NCBI RefSeq assembly: GCF_050624435.1
Contig: NC_134539.1
Span: 45,354,001-45,418,000 of the forward strand
Direction: 5' to 3'
Length of the DNA: 64,000 nt
Source of the DNA: Tenrec ecaudatus
Taxonomy: Eukaryota > Chordata > Mammalia > Afrosoricida > Tenrecidae
Below, one piece after another: positions 43,061 through 55,216 of the stretch (position 1 is its first letter; the number at the start of each line of letters is the position of its first letter). The translations under genes and the position numbers were made by a program. Below the pieces are notes generated by a model that saw only the letters and a program-made list of their open reading frames with translations, searched no databases and had not been told where the DNA came from.

Positions 43061-44321
43061 ATTTAATTCAATCACTAGATGTGTGTCTATATACCATGGT
43101 GGTTCTGCTCAATTTAACAGCTCCTGGGATATGGACATTTCTTTTAACCTGAGATGACTGGGAGTTCCAATGGGAGTTCTTGCCTTTCCGCGTGTGTGGT
43201 GGGGGCGCCATTGGAGCAGTGACCTTTTCTATCCCAGTAACTCTTTAAGCAGAGTCTGGAAGGGATGCGGGGTTATCTGTGGCAGATAAAATTGGGAAGT
43301 GGTGCACTGGACTCTACAAATCCCCAAATCTATTTTGCAAGGTCTGTTTTCAATCTTCAGGCATCCTTGGCATCTCCTGGGGGCGTTGAGAAGAATGCTT
43401 TCATTTGGGGAGAGAGGATCGCCAAGAGTCCTCTTGGCAAGGGCCAGGAGGATGTAAATTCGTAGCGACAACAGAGGAACGAGGTTTTAATAGAAGCATA
43501 CTTCTATTTGTTTTCCAATCACATGTCGACTGTGTGCATGGGGTGGGGGTGGGGTGGGGGCCCAGGCTGTAATGAGGGTTGTCAGAATTGGGGATCTACT
43601 TCTCCCCAAAGCCCCTCTCTCCTGCAGATGACAACTATGACAGATTACTTGGGTGTCTGTGGACTTTGTGAAATTGGCATTCCAGAGAACTAGGGCAAAT
43701 GTAGGTTTAATTTGCTTTATGCCAAGGGATACAATCCTGACAAGATTCATTCAGGAAAATGCCAACAATTTCTGGACCGCCTTGGACGTGTGCTAGGCAG
43801 CACGGTTTCAAACAGACAGGCATTACCTCTAGCAGACAGAATTACCTCTAGTAAAACAACTGCATTTATCAAAATAGACATTCCGGGGCACAGGTTGACG
43901 AGCAGGGAGATGCTACCTTCACAGAAAATGCTGGGAAGGCTGAATACGAATATGTTCCATGAACAGGGAGAAGAGCTTTTTAGGAAGAGGGAGTGAGGTG
44001 CCGTTCAGTTGATTTGGATCCTGTGTGCTGGAGCAGAACCGCTGCACAGAATTCTCTTGATGACAATCTTTTCAGAAGGAGATCACAAGCCTTCCTCCTG
44101 CACAGGGGAGGGAGGTTCAACGACCAAGTTTTCAGCGAGCAGCCCCGCAGTATCACTAGGCTCATCTAGGATGATGGAATACACACACACAAAAGAATAG
44201 AATTGGGGGAATTGGATTAGAAATTAAATTCTGAGCACCCTGTTTGCGGTAGGCTGCGAATGACAGTGAAAGCCCAAAATCCATTCGCAGGGTCCCCTCC
44301 TGGATTAAAACAAAACAAACC
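43061..44321. other. No gene recognised; contains a G4 motif
   Basis: Unique-looking. A strong G-quadruplex motif lies at 43540-43560. No exon is supported. Confidence 0.45.
43540..43560 (+). other. G-quadruplex motif with 1-nt loops
   Basis: GGGG, T, GGGGG, T, GGGG, T, GGGGG: four G runs with three single-T loops in 21 bases. Short loops of this kind are known to favour a very stable parallel fold. A biological role is not shown. Confidence 0.9.
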
Positions 44322-44402
44322 AAATAGCTCATGGCCGTCAAGTAGCTGCTGCCTCACCGTGTATCTGTAGGACAGGGTGGAACTGCCCCTGGAGTTGCCA
44401 GC
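44322..44402 (-). mobile_element. AfroSINE fragment
   Basis: GGACAGGGTGGAACTGCCCC near 44372, preceded by a disturbed reversed tail. Confidence 0.55.
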
Positions 44403-44667
44403 ATTGTCACCTCGTGCTCCTGGTCTCCCTCATCCTCAGCCAGACAAGATGATAAATCCTTGTCTAGTTTCAGACTTAGCAAATGTTCTCCTTAAATTAT
44501 ATCTGAGATTCAGGTCTCCCTTTTCCCACTAAAATAGAACGGACAACGTGTGGCTGGGGACCAGGTTGTTTGTGGGTGTGATGGGGAAGCAGGGCTGTCA
44601 TTGGAGAATTAGACATTCAGTCTAGAATACCACACCATAGAGCTCAGACACTCCCATGTGACAACAG

Positions 44668-44810
44668 CATAGGAGTGACATGGTCAGAGTGGAGACTCCC
44701 TTGGCTGCACTGTGGCAGGTGGAGGACGCAGGGGGCAGAGAGACCCAGAGATGGGACGGATGTGGTACTGAGAGGTGGATTTAGGATACAACAGTGGCAC
44801 TGCAGAAAAT
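44668..44810 (+). mobile_element. Ancient mammalian repeat, class not assigned
   Basis: AGGAGTGACATGGTCAGAGT, then TTGGCTGCACTGTGGCAGGT. It resembles a further part of the family at 39120-39680. Confidence 0.4.
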
Positions 44811-44825
44811 GGAAGGATTTTACTC

Positions 44826-45021
44826 TTATTCACTGCCATTGGGACAATTCCATCTCATGGCAACCTGGTAGGATAGGTTGGAACCTCCCTGTGTGATTTC
44901 AAGACTGCAAGTCTATGGACGTAGAAAGCCAGCTCCTTTTCCCATGGAGTGGCTGGTGGTTTGGTATTGAGGACCTGAGAATAACTGTCCAATGTGTAAA
45001 CCACTGTGCCACCAAGGTCCC
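44826..45021 (-). mobile_element. AfroSINE, full length
   Basis: Tail TTCACTGCCATTGGGACAAT, GGATAGGTTGGAACCTCCCT, body GTAGAAAGCCAGCTCC, GTGGCTGGTGGTTTGG, head AAACCACTGTGCCACCAAGG. Confidence 0.85.
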
Positions 45022-45599
45022 AGGAGGGAAGCATTAGGAGAGAATTCAAAAACAAAAATATGTTTTAGAGCTTACTGTGATGTTATCCTGTAAGGAAAAC
45101 CTCCATTGTCAACTGAGGGTTTTCCAGGAATAAGGAGAGCAGGTTGGAATGCGTTGCTTTTAATGGGAGAAGGTTAGCTAAAGGGTTGCAGATTTTCAGG
45201 CCAAAATAGACCCTCACAGGCGCACCAGGGTTCATCACTAACAGGGTCCTTCCTGTGCATTATTTTGCAGTCCTGACAAGCACACATTGTTATTATTTAA
45301 AAGTACAATTTCATGTGAAGATTATAGAAAATATTAGTGGTTAATGCTTAAAATATTTCTAAAATAGGGAGTCGGGAATTAGAGTTACTCTTGTACCCAG
45401 ATTGATCATTATAGTTAACATGTAGATAACCATGTTCACAATGTTAAGTGAAAAACAAGCCAATAATATTTCAATCCCAATTTTACAAAAACAGCAACAA
45501 ATTATTTTTTCATTTTGTTGTTGTTGGAACTGGAATATAGACAAGCTTTGAATTACATTTCCTTTTAGCATTATGCAAATGTAAGTATTTTCTATTCTG

Positions 45600-46010
45600 G
45601 TGACTCATATTTAAGAGCATACTTTTTCATGGCTGCATAGTACTCCGACACAACGGTCTGCTATGATATTAGCAGATTATCGGCGGATAGGGGTTGAAGG
45701 CAGCAGCATATGTGTGGCATGGTCAGAGTGGGTTTTGCTCTTGCAAATGGGGCTTTGCTAAATACTCTTTAACATATATTTCCCCCCTTGGAATTCTAAT
45801 TATTTCCTTAAAATATATTCCTAGAAGGTCAAAGGATATGTGCATTTTAAAGACTTGATATTTGTTGCCAAATTGCTTCCTGGAATTGTTTATCACAATC
45901 CCTACCACAGTGAATGAGCTGTCCCACACTCCCGATTCTCTTCAGCACCGACCATTATCTTACAAAAGATCTTTCTCCATCTGATAGGCATGAAAGATTA
46001 TCACATAATT
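45600..46010 (-). mobile_element. Old L1 fragment
   Basis: TTTTCATGGCTGCATAGTAC, AATATATTCCTAGAAGGTC, AAAGGATATGTGCATTTTAA and TTGCCAAATTGCTTCCTGG are the reversed strand of a well-known older L1 3' region. Confidence 0.75.
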
Positions 46011-46039
46011 GGATTAATTTGCGTGCCCTTATTAGGAGG

Positions 46040-46150
46040 GTGGTACATTCTTATTCTCATTTTATAAATGCGGAAACCAAGGATTAGTGACTTGCCTGTA
46101 CCACAGAGGTGGTAAGTGGAGAAAGAGGATGATACGCCAATCAAGCTGGA
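46040..46150 (-). mobile_element. MIR SINE fragment
   Basis: CTCATTTTATAAATGCGGAA, ACCAAGGATTAGTGACTTGC and AGAGGTGGTAAGTGGAG match a reversed MIR. Confidence 0.7.
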
Positions 46151-46751
46151 CTCGTGGGGCAGGGTTCTTCTTGCTGCAGGAGCCTGTCGCTTTTGCTGTG
46201 CAGACAGTTTCCCTGATTTTGGTGTGAACCATGCTGGTTTCTCCACTCAGTTTTCTTTCTTGGGTCACACCCTCAGGAGCTGGCAGTGTGCCGGGGAAAG
46301 AGTGGGATCAGTGGGTCCTTCGGCCTGTCCGAGGGGCCAGTGGGGGACCCTCACATGGTGTACTCTGGGTAGAGGTTGCAGGCATGGATGTGTTTGGGGA
46401 GCTGGCCTCTTCACACCGTAAACCTCGATGACAAGTGATAAGAGACCCTGAAGCCTGTTCTTTAGAGAAGGAAGCCAGACCCGGCAATCCCCGGCTGAAC
46501 CCCCTAATGGTTTCCTAATGACTGTTAGGATTTGCCCAAGCTTAGGGTGGGGGTGGCATTTGAGGCCTTCAGAACCTCAGTGTAGGGTCATGGGGAGCCT
46601 TGAAATACCATGGCTTTCTATGTTGGCCCCCTCGCTTACTTCCTGTTCTCTGGAAGGCCCCTTGTCCCTGTGGTGGCTTCAGCGCCCTCACAGTCCTCCA
46701 GCTTGCCCCACCTCGAGTCCCCGCCTGGAAGAGAATTGTTTTTCCTTTTTT

Positions 46752-47312
46752 TAATTAATAAATCATTTTATTGGGGGCTCTTACAGCTCTTATAACAATT
46801 TATCCATCCACTGTGTCAAACACATTTGCACGTACATTGCCATCATCATTTTCAAACATTTTCTTTCTGCTTGAGCCCTTGGTATACGCCACTCTTTTTT
46901 ACTCTCCCTCCAGCCCTCATGGACCCGATAAATCATAAATTATTATTTTCATATCTTACACTGTCCATTGTCTCCCTTTGCCCACATTTCTGTTGTTTGT
47001 CCCCCTGGGCTGGGGGCTTTATGTCTTGATCCTTGTGATTGGTCCCCCCTTTCTCCCCCTTCTTCCTCCACATTCCCCATAACCTCATGGTATCACTACT
47101 GTTCCTGAGTGGGTGGTCATCTGTCCTGATTCCATGTGCCCAGAGCTCCTATCTGTACCAGGACATGCTCAGGTCAAGCCAGATGTGTAAGATAGAACTG
47201 GGGTCATGATAGTGAGGGGGAGGAAGCATTTAAGAACCAGAGGGATGCTGTGTGCTTCACGGGTGCTGTGCTGCACCCTGGCTGGCTCATCCTTTCCTTG
47301 TGACTCTTCTGT
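46752..47312 (-). mobile_element. L1-like 3'-end retroposon, copy 7 (reverse)
   Basis: The left end ATAAATCATTTTATTGGGGG is the reversed AATAAAATG terminus. Then come AACACATTTGCACGTACATT, ATAAATCATAAATTATTATT, a C-rich run (47040-47075) and GGGGTCATGATAGTGAGGGG, ending in CTTGTGACTCTTCTGTGAGG. The order is the exact reverse of the plus copies. Confidence 0.78.
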
Positions 47313-48474
47313 GAGGGATGTGAATTGGCTACTCTTCTGTCTGCTAGCCCTTTTCAAGGAAGAGGTATTGTCTTATCTTGAAACCAAGCACTCGTTGTTA
47401 AACAGCGTTGTCTAGAACTGCATATTTTACAGATGCATTGAATGGTGTTGGAAACTGACAGAGCACCTACAGACTTTAACTGAGGTTGTACTTGAACTCT
47501 AGTAGAAATGCACATATATTAATACTCAGTGAGTATTTATTGAAGGGGCACAACGCAGCACCAGGCACTCTGTCCTGTCCTGTGTAGTGATGCTCTCACG
47601 TCCACACGGATGCGTTCTGGTCTTAAGATGCAGTGAGTCTTGGCAGTTCTCAGGTGTGTCCCTCCCTGGAATGTCCTTAGCTGACAACAGCTGCCAAGCC
47701 CAATGTTTCATGTCTCCCTGGAGGTAGGCTTCATCCAAGATAGGTGAATGGGGTTGGCTGAAGAGATCTGATCCAGAAGCGGTCCTAGCAGTTGGTGGGA
47801 GTGTGGACTCCACTGGTGACCCCAGCAGAGGGGGTGACATGAAAATGACTGTCATTTGGTGTCAATTTGTGTGTTGTGTTTCAGTAGAAATTTGTTTTTA
47901 TAAAAATATGCCTATATTAAAACAAATTCCCTATTCTAACAACAACAACCAAAAATCATTTTTGGTAAGGTCATCTTATGAGTATCAACACACCTATACA
48001 ATTAAAATGCCATCGTCAATTACTTTTTGAAAGTTGCTAATGTCCCCCGGTGGGAACTCTCATTATTACCCAATTACAATGCTGCTTCCAATCACGTGGT
48101 TTTGCCTGCACGTTCAAGCTCATGTTGCTCTCATTGCAGCCAGTGTTTCCATAGTCCCTGGTGTTATCAAATTTCCTGATGACTTAAATACAGTACTGTG
48201 GGATGGAGCATTGGTGAATCTACACTAATGACTTTTCTGAGAATGAAGTAGCAATTAGAGGAAAAGAAAGAAAATATTTAAAAGCTCTCTTCCGTTATTC
48301 ACAACATAACCAAGCATGCTATAATTCAATGAAGAAAGATTTCTAAAACAATTTTCTATTGATTCATATAATCTGAGTATTCGTATAATCTAAGAAGGAC
48401 ATTTAGGTCCTTAACTTTATTGATCACATCCTTTTTTTTGAGTGGGTCACAATCGCCCAGTGGGGTTGTTGACA
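47313..48474. other. No gene recognised
   Basis: Unique-looking, AT-rich at 47880-48030. No exon is supported. Confidence 0.45.
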
Positions 48475-48600
48475 GCGATGCTTTCTCCATGTTTTGGATG
48501 GAGAAACTGAGGCCTTTGGGAGGATAAGCAGATCGTATGTGGCTATATAACTAGAAAGCAGTTAGCTGTAAATGGAATCTGTGTCTTCAGGTGTCACATC
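48475..48600 (-). mobile_element. MIR SINE fragment
   Basis: TTTGGATGGAGAAACTGAGG, then GGATAAGCAGATCGTATG and AACTAGAAAGCAGTTAGC match a reversed MIR. Confidence 0.65.
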
Positions 48601-48799
48601 AATTGTTCTGTCTATTGTCATATTCAGTAAACATTGACTGAGTGTTGTTTCAAACACCAGCAGTGTGTCTTTAAAAGACCAGCAGTGTGTTGATATAATA
48701 TCAACATTCAACTCTTGAGGGCCTTGAATATAGGTTAAAAAAAAAGTTGATCCTGTTATAGGGCAAATGTTAGAAAAAAAGTATATTGAAAAATGCCCT

Positions 48800-49120
48800 A
48801 GGATCACTCCACAGGTGTCCCCTGAGGACTGTCCTTAGTTCTGCTTAGTATATGGCATCAGTGATTTGGACAAAGACACATAAAGTCCGCTTATCACATC
48901 TGGGGCTGACACACAGCTGGGAGGGATAGAAAATGTGATTGATGACAAAATCAAACTCCTAAATGATCTCAGTTGGCTGGAACGGTGAGCCAAATCTAGC
49001 GAGATGAAGTCCAGCAGGGGTCTCTGCAAAGGCCGGCGTTTCCCTCTAAGCAATCAACTGTACAGACAGGCGAGGGGAGGCCAGCTTGGCACCTGGCCAC
49101 AAGCAAGAGGGGTAGGGACT
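48800..49120 (+). mobile_element. Ancient CR1/L3-type LINE fragment
   Basis: GTGATTTGGACAAAGACACA, then ACACACAGCTGGGAGGGATA, GATTGATGACAAAATCAAAC, TGGCTGGAACGGTGAGCC and AGATGAAGTCCAGCAGGG match the conserved stretch of CR1/L3 reverse transcriptase. That stretch encodes a NDLDKD-like block, an LGG block and a W-E-R block before the K-C-based motif. Stops are present. It is mammalian-wide and very old, yet several motifs are still readable. Confidence 0.6.
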
Positions 49121-49245
49121 TTGCAAGATCTCAAGATTAACTCGTACCAGTGTTTCAATCAGAACTAGCATACCCTTAGGCTGTGTAAAGATCGTACTCA
49201 GAGCCATGGCTCATAATTAATGAGTTTATAAATGAGCTTTCAAAA

Positions 49246-49446
49246 GAGTTCACTGCCATTGTGTCAATTCCAATTCCTACGGCCCTACAAGACTATAGGC
49301 TACCAAGCAGGCTACCAAGCTGCCCGTAGGGTTTCCGAGATTTCAAATCTGTACAAGAGTGGTCAACCTCATCTTGATCCCTTCCAAGGGCTGGTGAGTT
49401 CGAACTGCAGACCTTGTGACTAGAAGTTCAAGGTGTAACCCACCGG
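49246..49446 (-). mobile_element. AfroSINE
   Basis: Tail TTCACTGCCATTGTGTCAAT, then GGGTTTCCGAGATTTCAAAT, CTGGTGAGTTCGAACTGCAG and GACCTTGTGACTAGAAG. It has a 13-bp micro-duplication (AGGCTACCAAGC twice at 49307-49332). Confidence 0.82.
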
Positions 49447-49714
49447 AGTTAAATGATATTGGTGGTGATTAGTGATTAGTTTGGACATTTTATAAATCAT
49501 CATGGAGGTGGTGGTGTGGTGGTGGAAGGACCACCTTCTAAGATAGAGGAAGGAGCTACTTACGTTTTTTGGTTTGTTTTTGCAATGCAGCAATGCTCCT
49601 GAAGCACTTACCATACATGCCAGGTGTGAGCAAGGTCCTGTACAGTGTGGACATTGGGCTAGGAAGCCCCAAGGTTTTGTGAGAAGGACCCGCACTGGAT
49701 TCATACCACATATG

Positions 49715-49840
49715 AGTGGTATGGATTTGGGAACTCACAGAGGTTTCCACGGCCTCAGTTTCTTAACTTATAAATTGGGTGCAATCATTTTAATTGCATA
49801 AGCTTTTGTGAGTCATGCACGAGATTATGTCTGTGTTCTG
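49715..49840 (+). mobile_element. MIR SINE fragment
   Basis: ACGGCCTCAGTTTCTTAACT, TATAAATTGGGTGCAATC and TTTTGTGAGTCATGCACGAG follow MIR order. Confidence 0.45.
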
Positions 49841-51247
49841 TTGAACATGTAGCTTTGCCTGTAACTAATTAAAAAATTATACTTCTTTTTTTTTTTGCCA
49901 GAGACTCACCAAGAATAGAAGAATGAGCATCAATGGAATAGCAGGTATGATATTTAACTCTTACTGAGCAGGTAACTCCAGAGAAATTTATGACTAGATG
50001 GTAAGATCTATGGTCCCTGGGCTTGGATTCAAGGCCAACTCTTCAGGTTGATTTCAAGAAAGATATTTTTTGGTTGTTGTTCTGTGATAATACCTTTGCT
50101 ATGCATGTGTCTATGTGTGTGTTAAAATTGGCAAGATTAAGGAAGAACCCAGGCCTGGAAGGCCCAGATACTAGTTAAATAGATAATCATCTACTTATCA
50201 GAATGGGTTTTCAGGGTGGGCATAGGCCTCTGAGAAAGGGAAGTAGCCACAATACCTGGATTAGGGGCACAAGTACCATTCTCTTGGCAGCAAGGGTGCA
50301 CCCGGGTGTGCTCTGCTTCAGGTCAAATTATTTGGTGCAAAGCCCAGGACCCAGCTCAGTCTGAGGCGGATATGAAGTGGTCCTGGTAAAGGGGTGGAAA
50401 AGAAAGAGCCCATATAATTGCATTTACTTCAAGAAGATAGCTGTTTTGTATAGTCTTCAGCTAAAACCCCTCTGCTGCAGAGCTGTGTGCTAAGAAGTGA
50501 CTGAGACGTGCTGGTGCACACACTACAGTGCAATCCTGCATAAACACGTACACCCATAAGGTTAGCGTGTCTCCATCCAATGGTAATTGAATTCTTATTA
50601 TAAGTTAACTGAAAAAGATGCAGAACCCATATGCAAGTGATACAGTTAAAGGTATACTTAACTGGGAAAATCGTGTATCTGCACATGCAATATAACGTGT
50701 CCCAAGACATCCAATTCTGAGAGTGAAATACCTTGAATGAATGATATACCAAGCATTTAACATGAGGCTCAGAGAACTACGCGTTATTAATCATCCGAGG
50801 ATATAGATTGGGGGCTAAATTTCTACCAACACAATATAAGGCTTTGGCTCTATCGCTCTTGTCAGTTTCTTCCCCTGCAAAAGGACAGGGCGAGCTCTGA
50901 GTCTCCTATGTACATGCTTAGAAAAATGCTAGCCCATGACGAAAGGATATCAAACTGTGACAACTGCCATAAAGTTCTTACTGTTCGATGCTGGCTACCA
51001 GAGCAGTAAATTGCTCCTTGCCACGCGTAACTACACAGAAAAAAATAAATAAAAGCTCTGGGAAATTCTTCCTTGCCATCCTTGTTAGCCAGATTTGGTG
51101 AATTTTATTCCAATTTCAGTGGGAAGAAAGCATAAGCTGCCGTAACCTGCGTGGGTGCAATTTTCTTGCTCATCTGCTCTTTAAGGGTGCCCAGATGATT
51201 CTGGATTGAGTGACGTTTCGAGCGTGCATGCTCTTTATTTTAATCAC
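49841..51247. other. No gene recognised
   Basis: Unique-looking, AT-rich in part. Nothing supported. Confidence 0.45.
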
Positions 51248-51350
51248 ACTCTCGTGAAGAGTTACAGTCTCTGAAACTCACAGGGGCAGCTCTATTCTTG
51301 TGAGAGGGTCACTGAGACAGCACTGACATGATGGCAGTGAGAACCTTGAA
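51248..51350 (+). mobile_element. AfroSINE, head missing
   Basis: CTCGTGAAGAGTTACAGTCT, CTGAAACTCACAGGGGCAGC and CATGATGGCAGTGAGAAC. Its tail faces that of the reversed copy at 51448-51642. Confidence 0.75.
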
Positions 51351-51447
51351 GTACAAAGGCAGATTCTGCAATGGGACTGGAGAGGCAGTCCCCAGTTTTA
51401 AGTTGACTTGAGTTCGGGATCTAGCAGCAGGCTAGGTGCCCTCGATG

Positions 51448-51642
51448 AGGGACATGTTGGGTGCCATCAAGTCAATTCTAACTCATTGCAATCCTAGAGA
51501 GTAGAGCTGACCATAGTTTCCTAAACTGTGATCTTTACCGGATCGCATCACTATTTGTTTGTAGTTGTTGCTTCCTGGTGGGTGTGAAGTGCTGACCTTT
51601 TAGCTAACAACCAAGAGCTTTAATATTGTGCTACCAGAGCTC
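51448..51642 (-). mobile_element. AfroSINE, nearly full length
   Basis: Tail GTTGGGTGCCATCAAGTCAA and CATTGCAATCCTAGAGAGTA; head TATTGTGCTACCAGAGCTCC. The body is diverged. Confidence 0.8.
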
Positions 51643-52660
51643 CTCATGGGGGATATAGCAGAATAATCTCAGCTCCAGGGCCCTTGGCATTGCACTCAGA
51701 AGATAAGACCAAACAGATATTTAGACAAGGCAGTGATCCTGGGCACTTGTTAACTGTAGCTTGCGATGCAGTTTAGTGCAGCATTCCAGGCTTTCTGTTA
51801 CCTTGCCTTGACCTGCTGGTAGAGCTTCAACCATCCTCATCTTCAGGCTCCCGTGGGTTCCTAATGTCTGTGCCACGGACTCCACTATCATTCTAGATAA
51901 CTACATGGACCGTTTCTAAAAATCAATCACATACAAAGGAAAACCTTTATAATAGGACTATCAAAAGAATGAAACATTGTCATAAGGCTATTACTAGACT
52001 TCTGGGTGCCACGTTCAAGACCAAGATCTAGCATCAGGCTGAATAATATTGGAATATTGTAGTTATGAGTAATGTATGTGCTATTAAAAGAGATTTGCAA
52101 GAAAACAGTGGGGTTCTGAAAAAATCTGTGATTTCTACTGATGCAGACTCATTGTAGCCTATACTCTTAGTTAAATTTAAGTCTAATTGAAGAAAGTCCA
52201 ATGAAAGGTCTTTCTTTGAATCCCCATCCAAGTTCACATTCATTGACCTCTTCAAGGATCTATGCCCTCCAGATTAAGAACTCTTGGTAGTCAAATTTAG
52301 CTAATTTCTCTCAAGATTTCTGTGCCTTGTTGACTCTGTTTATTCTGATTTCATCTTTTGAATGATCATCATGAACTTTTGCTATCGAAGTAAATTCTAC
52401 CTCTTTATTGCAGGTGGCTTAGATGCCACTTTTTCGAATAAGCCTTCCTTGAGCCTTGTAGGACATCGTTTTCCCTTCACCATCCAAAGCCTCATAGGTT
52501 TGCATCTGCCGTCGACACGATCCTTTTATTTTCCCATTGACTGGCAGTCTGCTTCTGAAAAATCAGTCTTAAAAACCTGCTGGAAGTACTGCTCCAAACA
52601 CATGCCAGTCACCTCGTCAGAATGACCCCAGAGGTAACTAACACCAGTTAAATGCTACGT
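51643..52660. other. No gene recognised
   Basis: Nothing supported. The stretch 52290-52625 has no repeat match that I can name. Confidence 0.4.
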
Positions 52661-52663
52661 TAC

Positions 52664-52925
52664 TGTTAGGTGCCATGAAGTTCGTACTGACAAAGAGTGA
52701 CCCTATGCATGACAGAACAATAGAATGGAGCACTGCGCGGTCCTGGCCCACTTCACATTGTTCCTGTGCTTGAACCCCTTGTTGCCGTCACTGTGTCAAT
52801 CCATCTCATTGAGGGCCTTCCTCTTTTTAACACTCTCTCTATTTTACCAAGCACGATGTCCTTCCCCAAGGACTGATCTATGCTGGCCATCTGTTCAAAG
52901 TAGATGCAATAAGTCATATTGATTG
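52664..52925 (-). mobile_element. RTE LINE 3' end, 5'-truncated
   Basis: TGTTAGGTGCCATGAAGTTC, CGGTCCTGGCCCACTTCAC, TGTCAATCCATCTCATTGAG and AGCACGATGTCCTTCCCC are the reversed 3' untranslated end and final codons. Confidence 0.85.
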
Positions 52926-52979
52926 TGATCAATATGCATAATAATAATAAATACGAATACTCAGAATTAAACATCAAAG

Positions 52980-53150
52980 CAATTTCTATTGAATCAATTC
53001 CAACACATGGCAGACCCATCTATTGAAAAGACAGCTATGTCATACATAGGATTTTCAAGACTGACCTGTTAGAAGCAGACACCAAGTCTTTCTTCCTTGG
53101 TCGGTTTGAAGAACCAACTACTTTTAGTCAACAGTCAAGCACTTTTAAAA
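52980..53150 (-). mobile_element. AfroSINE, diverged
   Basis: TCTATTGAATCAATTCCAAC, CATAGGATTTTCAAGACTG and GGTTTGAAGAACCAACTAC loosely follow a reversed AfroSINE. Confidence 0.5.
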
Positions 53151-53244
53151 CGCTTGTTTTCTGGTTCCCGGGTAGACTGTCAGTTGGTCAAAAACCACTG
53201 GTTCTTTCTTGTTCTTCTTAACGTGCACTGGGGGCCCAGAGCAG

Positions 53245-53460
53245 ACATCTCCCTGTTGGGGCATCAGTTTGGTTCCGACTCACAGCAGCCATGTGCAGCA
53301 GAAGGGAACACTTTGCGGCCTTGAGCCACGTGTGGGTCCATCGTTCCCTGCTCTGTATCATTCATCTGCTTGTGGAGCTCCCTCCTTTTCGGTGCTCGGC
53401 TACTCTGCTGACCATAATGTTCTTTGCCAGGGACTGGTCTTGGCTAGACAATAGAATGAA
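53245..53460 (-). mobile_element. RTE LINE 3' end
   Basis: GTTTGGTTCCGACTCACAGC, then GGTCCATCGTTCCCTGCTC and TTGCCAGGGACTGGTC. Reversed 3' terminus. Confidence 0.65.
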
Positions 53461-53685
53461 ATCGTGCCTGGTCCAGCGTCATCTTCACCATTGTTATGCT
53501 TCAGTCCTTGGTTGCAGGCTATCAGTCCGTCTTATTGATGGCTGTCCTCTCTCACTGATGACCTGCTTTAGAGACTGATCCCTCTGGATAACTGTCCAAA
53601 GCACAAGGACTGAAGTGTGACTGTTCTTGTTTTGAAGGTGCAATCAGATGTACTTCTTCCCAAACAGATCTGTTCTTTTTCTGGA
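53461..53685 (-). mobile_element. Second RTE LINE 3' end in the same orientation
   Basis: CTGGTCCAGCGTCATCTTCA, CCATTGTTATGCTTCAGTCC, then GAGACTGATCCCTCTGGAT and TCCCAAACAGATCTGTTC. It repeats part of the segment just before it, so it is a separate truncated copy or a duplication. Confidence 0.65.
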
Positions 53686-53757
53686 AGTGACAATGTCACT
53701 ACTGGTATATTTATATCAAATAACCCCCAAAATAAACACCAAGAACAACCCGCTACT

Positions 53758-53932
53758 TTCAAGTTGATTCTAGTGCCTAGCAACCGCGCAGAACTGCTCT
53801 CTAGGGTTTCTAAGACTGTCGGTCTTTATGGGAACAGATGGCCTCATATCTGAAGCTGCTGGTGGGTTCAAATGACTTAGCTTGACATTAGAACCCAGGC
53901 AGAATGCCCTATGCTACAGGGACTCCTGGGTT
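53758..53932 (-). mobile_element. AfroSINE
   Basis: CAAGTTGATTCTAGTGCCTA, GCAGAACTGCTCTCTAGGG, CTGCTGGTGGGTTCAAATGA and head CTATGCTACAGGGACTCCTG. Confidence 0.72.
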
Positions 53933-55183
53933 CCTACATAGCTAATGCCAAATACCAACAGCTATTGCTCCCTGGATCTACTTCCCTGAGACTTCATTTC
54001 CCCTACACTTAACTCATTATGTCCTTCCAACTTCCTGTGATCTACAAGTCCCCACAGCATGCTATCGTCACTTCTTTGAGAATGCACGTTACTTTCTGCC
54101 CACTGTGCATTCACGAGTGTCTCTTTTTTAGTCACTAGACTGACAGAGGGCAGAACCCAATGTCTTTGCCCCTTCTTTTGGGCGTCACACAATTAGTAAA
54201 TCTGAGAAGAGTTGAATGGCATTGAAACTTTCTAACCATCTGACTGAAGGAATGAGTGCACAGAAGTCGTGGGTCTTAAATGTGGACAGGACATCTCATC
54301 CTAATTTCTGTGTTCCTCCCTGGATCTCAGGACACGCCTGAAATGACTGCATCTAAATGGCTGTTTTCTTTTGACAAAGCCTGAAGTGTAGAGAGGAAAG
54401 GGAAAAAAAAAGGTCAAGCTTCCAACTCTGAAAGTCAGTATCAGAAGTGTTTGCCTTGTGTTTATTCTGAGGTTTGCAGCACAAGCCTGCTCACTCCTGT
54501 CATCATTTTTATCTATTCAGCAGAAAGCCAACCCAAACTAAAGCAACAGCTGCTGTCCAGTCCATTTCACTCCTGGCAATGGCATTTGTGTCTGGGTGAA
54601 CCTGGGTTCTGGATGGTTGTCAAGGCCGACTTCCTGGAGGAAGAGCACCAGGCCTTTCTTCTGAGGTGCCTTGGTTGAACTAAAACCTTCAACCTTTTGA
54701 TGAAGTGAAGTTGGTCAACTGCTTGCACCTAGTATGGTGCTGCAGAACTCAGGGGCTGGTCTCTAACTTTATTTCACTAGAGCCCTTCCAACATTAGCCA
54801 GACTCCTGCAGTGTGCCAGACAACCAGAAAGACTTTGGAGGCACCGGGATGGGGACGATCCTGGCTCCACCCTGGAGTTAGCTAGCAGTTGGTCATTCTC
54901 AAGAAGTGATGTTATCTGAACATAAAAGAAGGAAGAGTCAGGCAAAGTGGGGGGGCCACACTGTAAAAAAAATTGATGTCAAAATATAATTAAACTTAGC
55001 TGCTATAGGTCTTATAGTTACTAAGTCAATTGTAGCTTTCTTAAATGGATCATTATTTTCTGGTAATTATTATAATATTTTATAAAATCACAGCACTTTT
55101 TGTCACATTATTTAACCTTTCCAAGCTACGGCTCATTATCTTTGAAACTGAAGTTAGCAATGAAAGTAAAATATAAAATAAGC
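53933..55183. other. No gene recognised
   Basis: Mixed, with a strongly AT-rich run at 54960-55110. Nothing assigned. Confidence 0.45.
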
Positions 55184-55216
55184 TTCCCTGCCACTAAGTC
55201 TATTTCAACTCATAGT

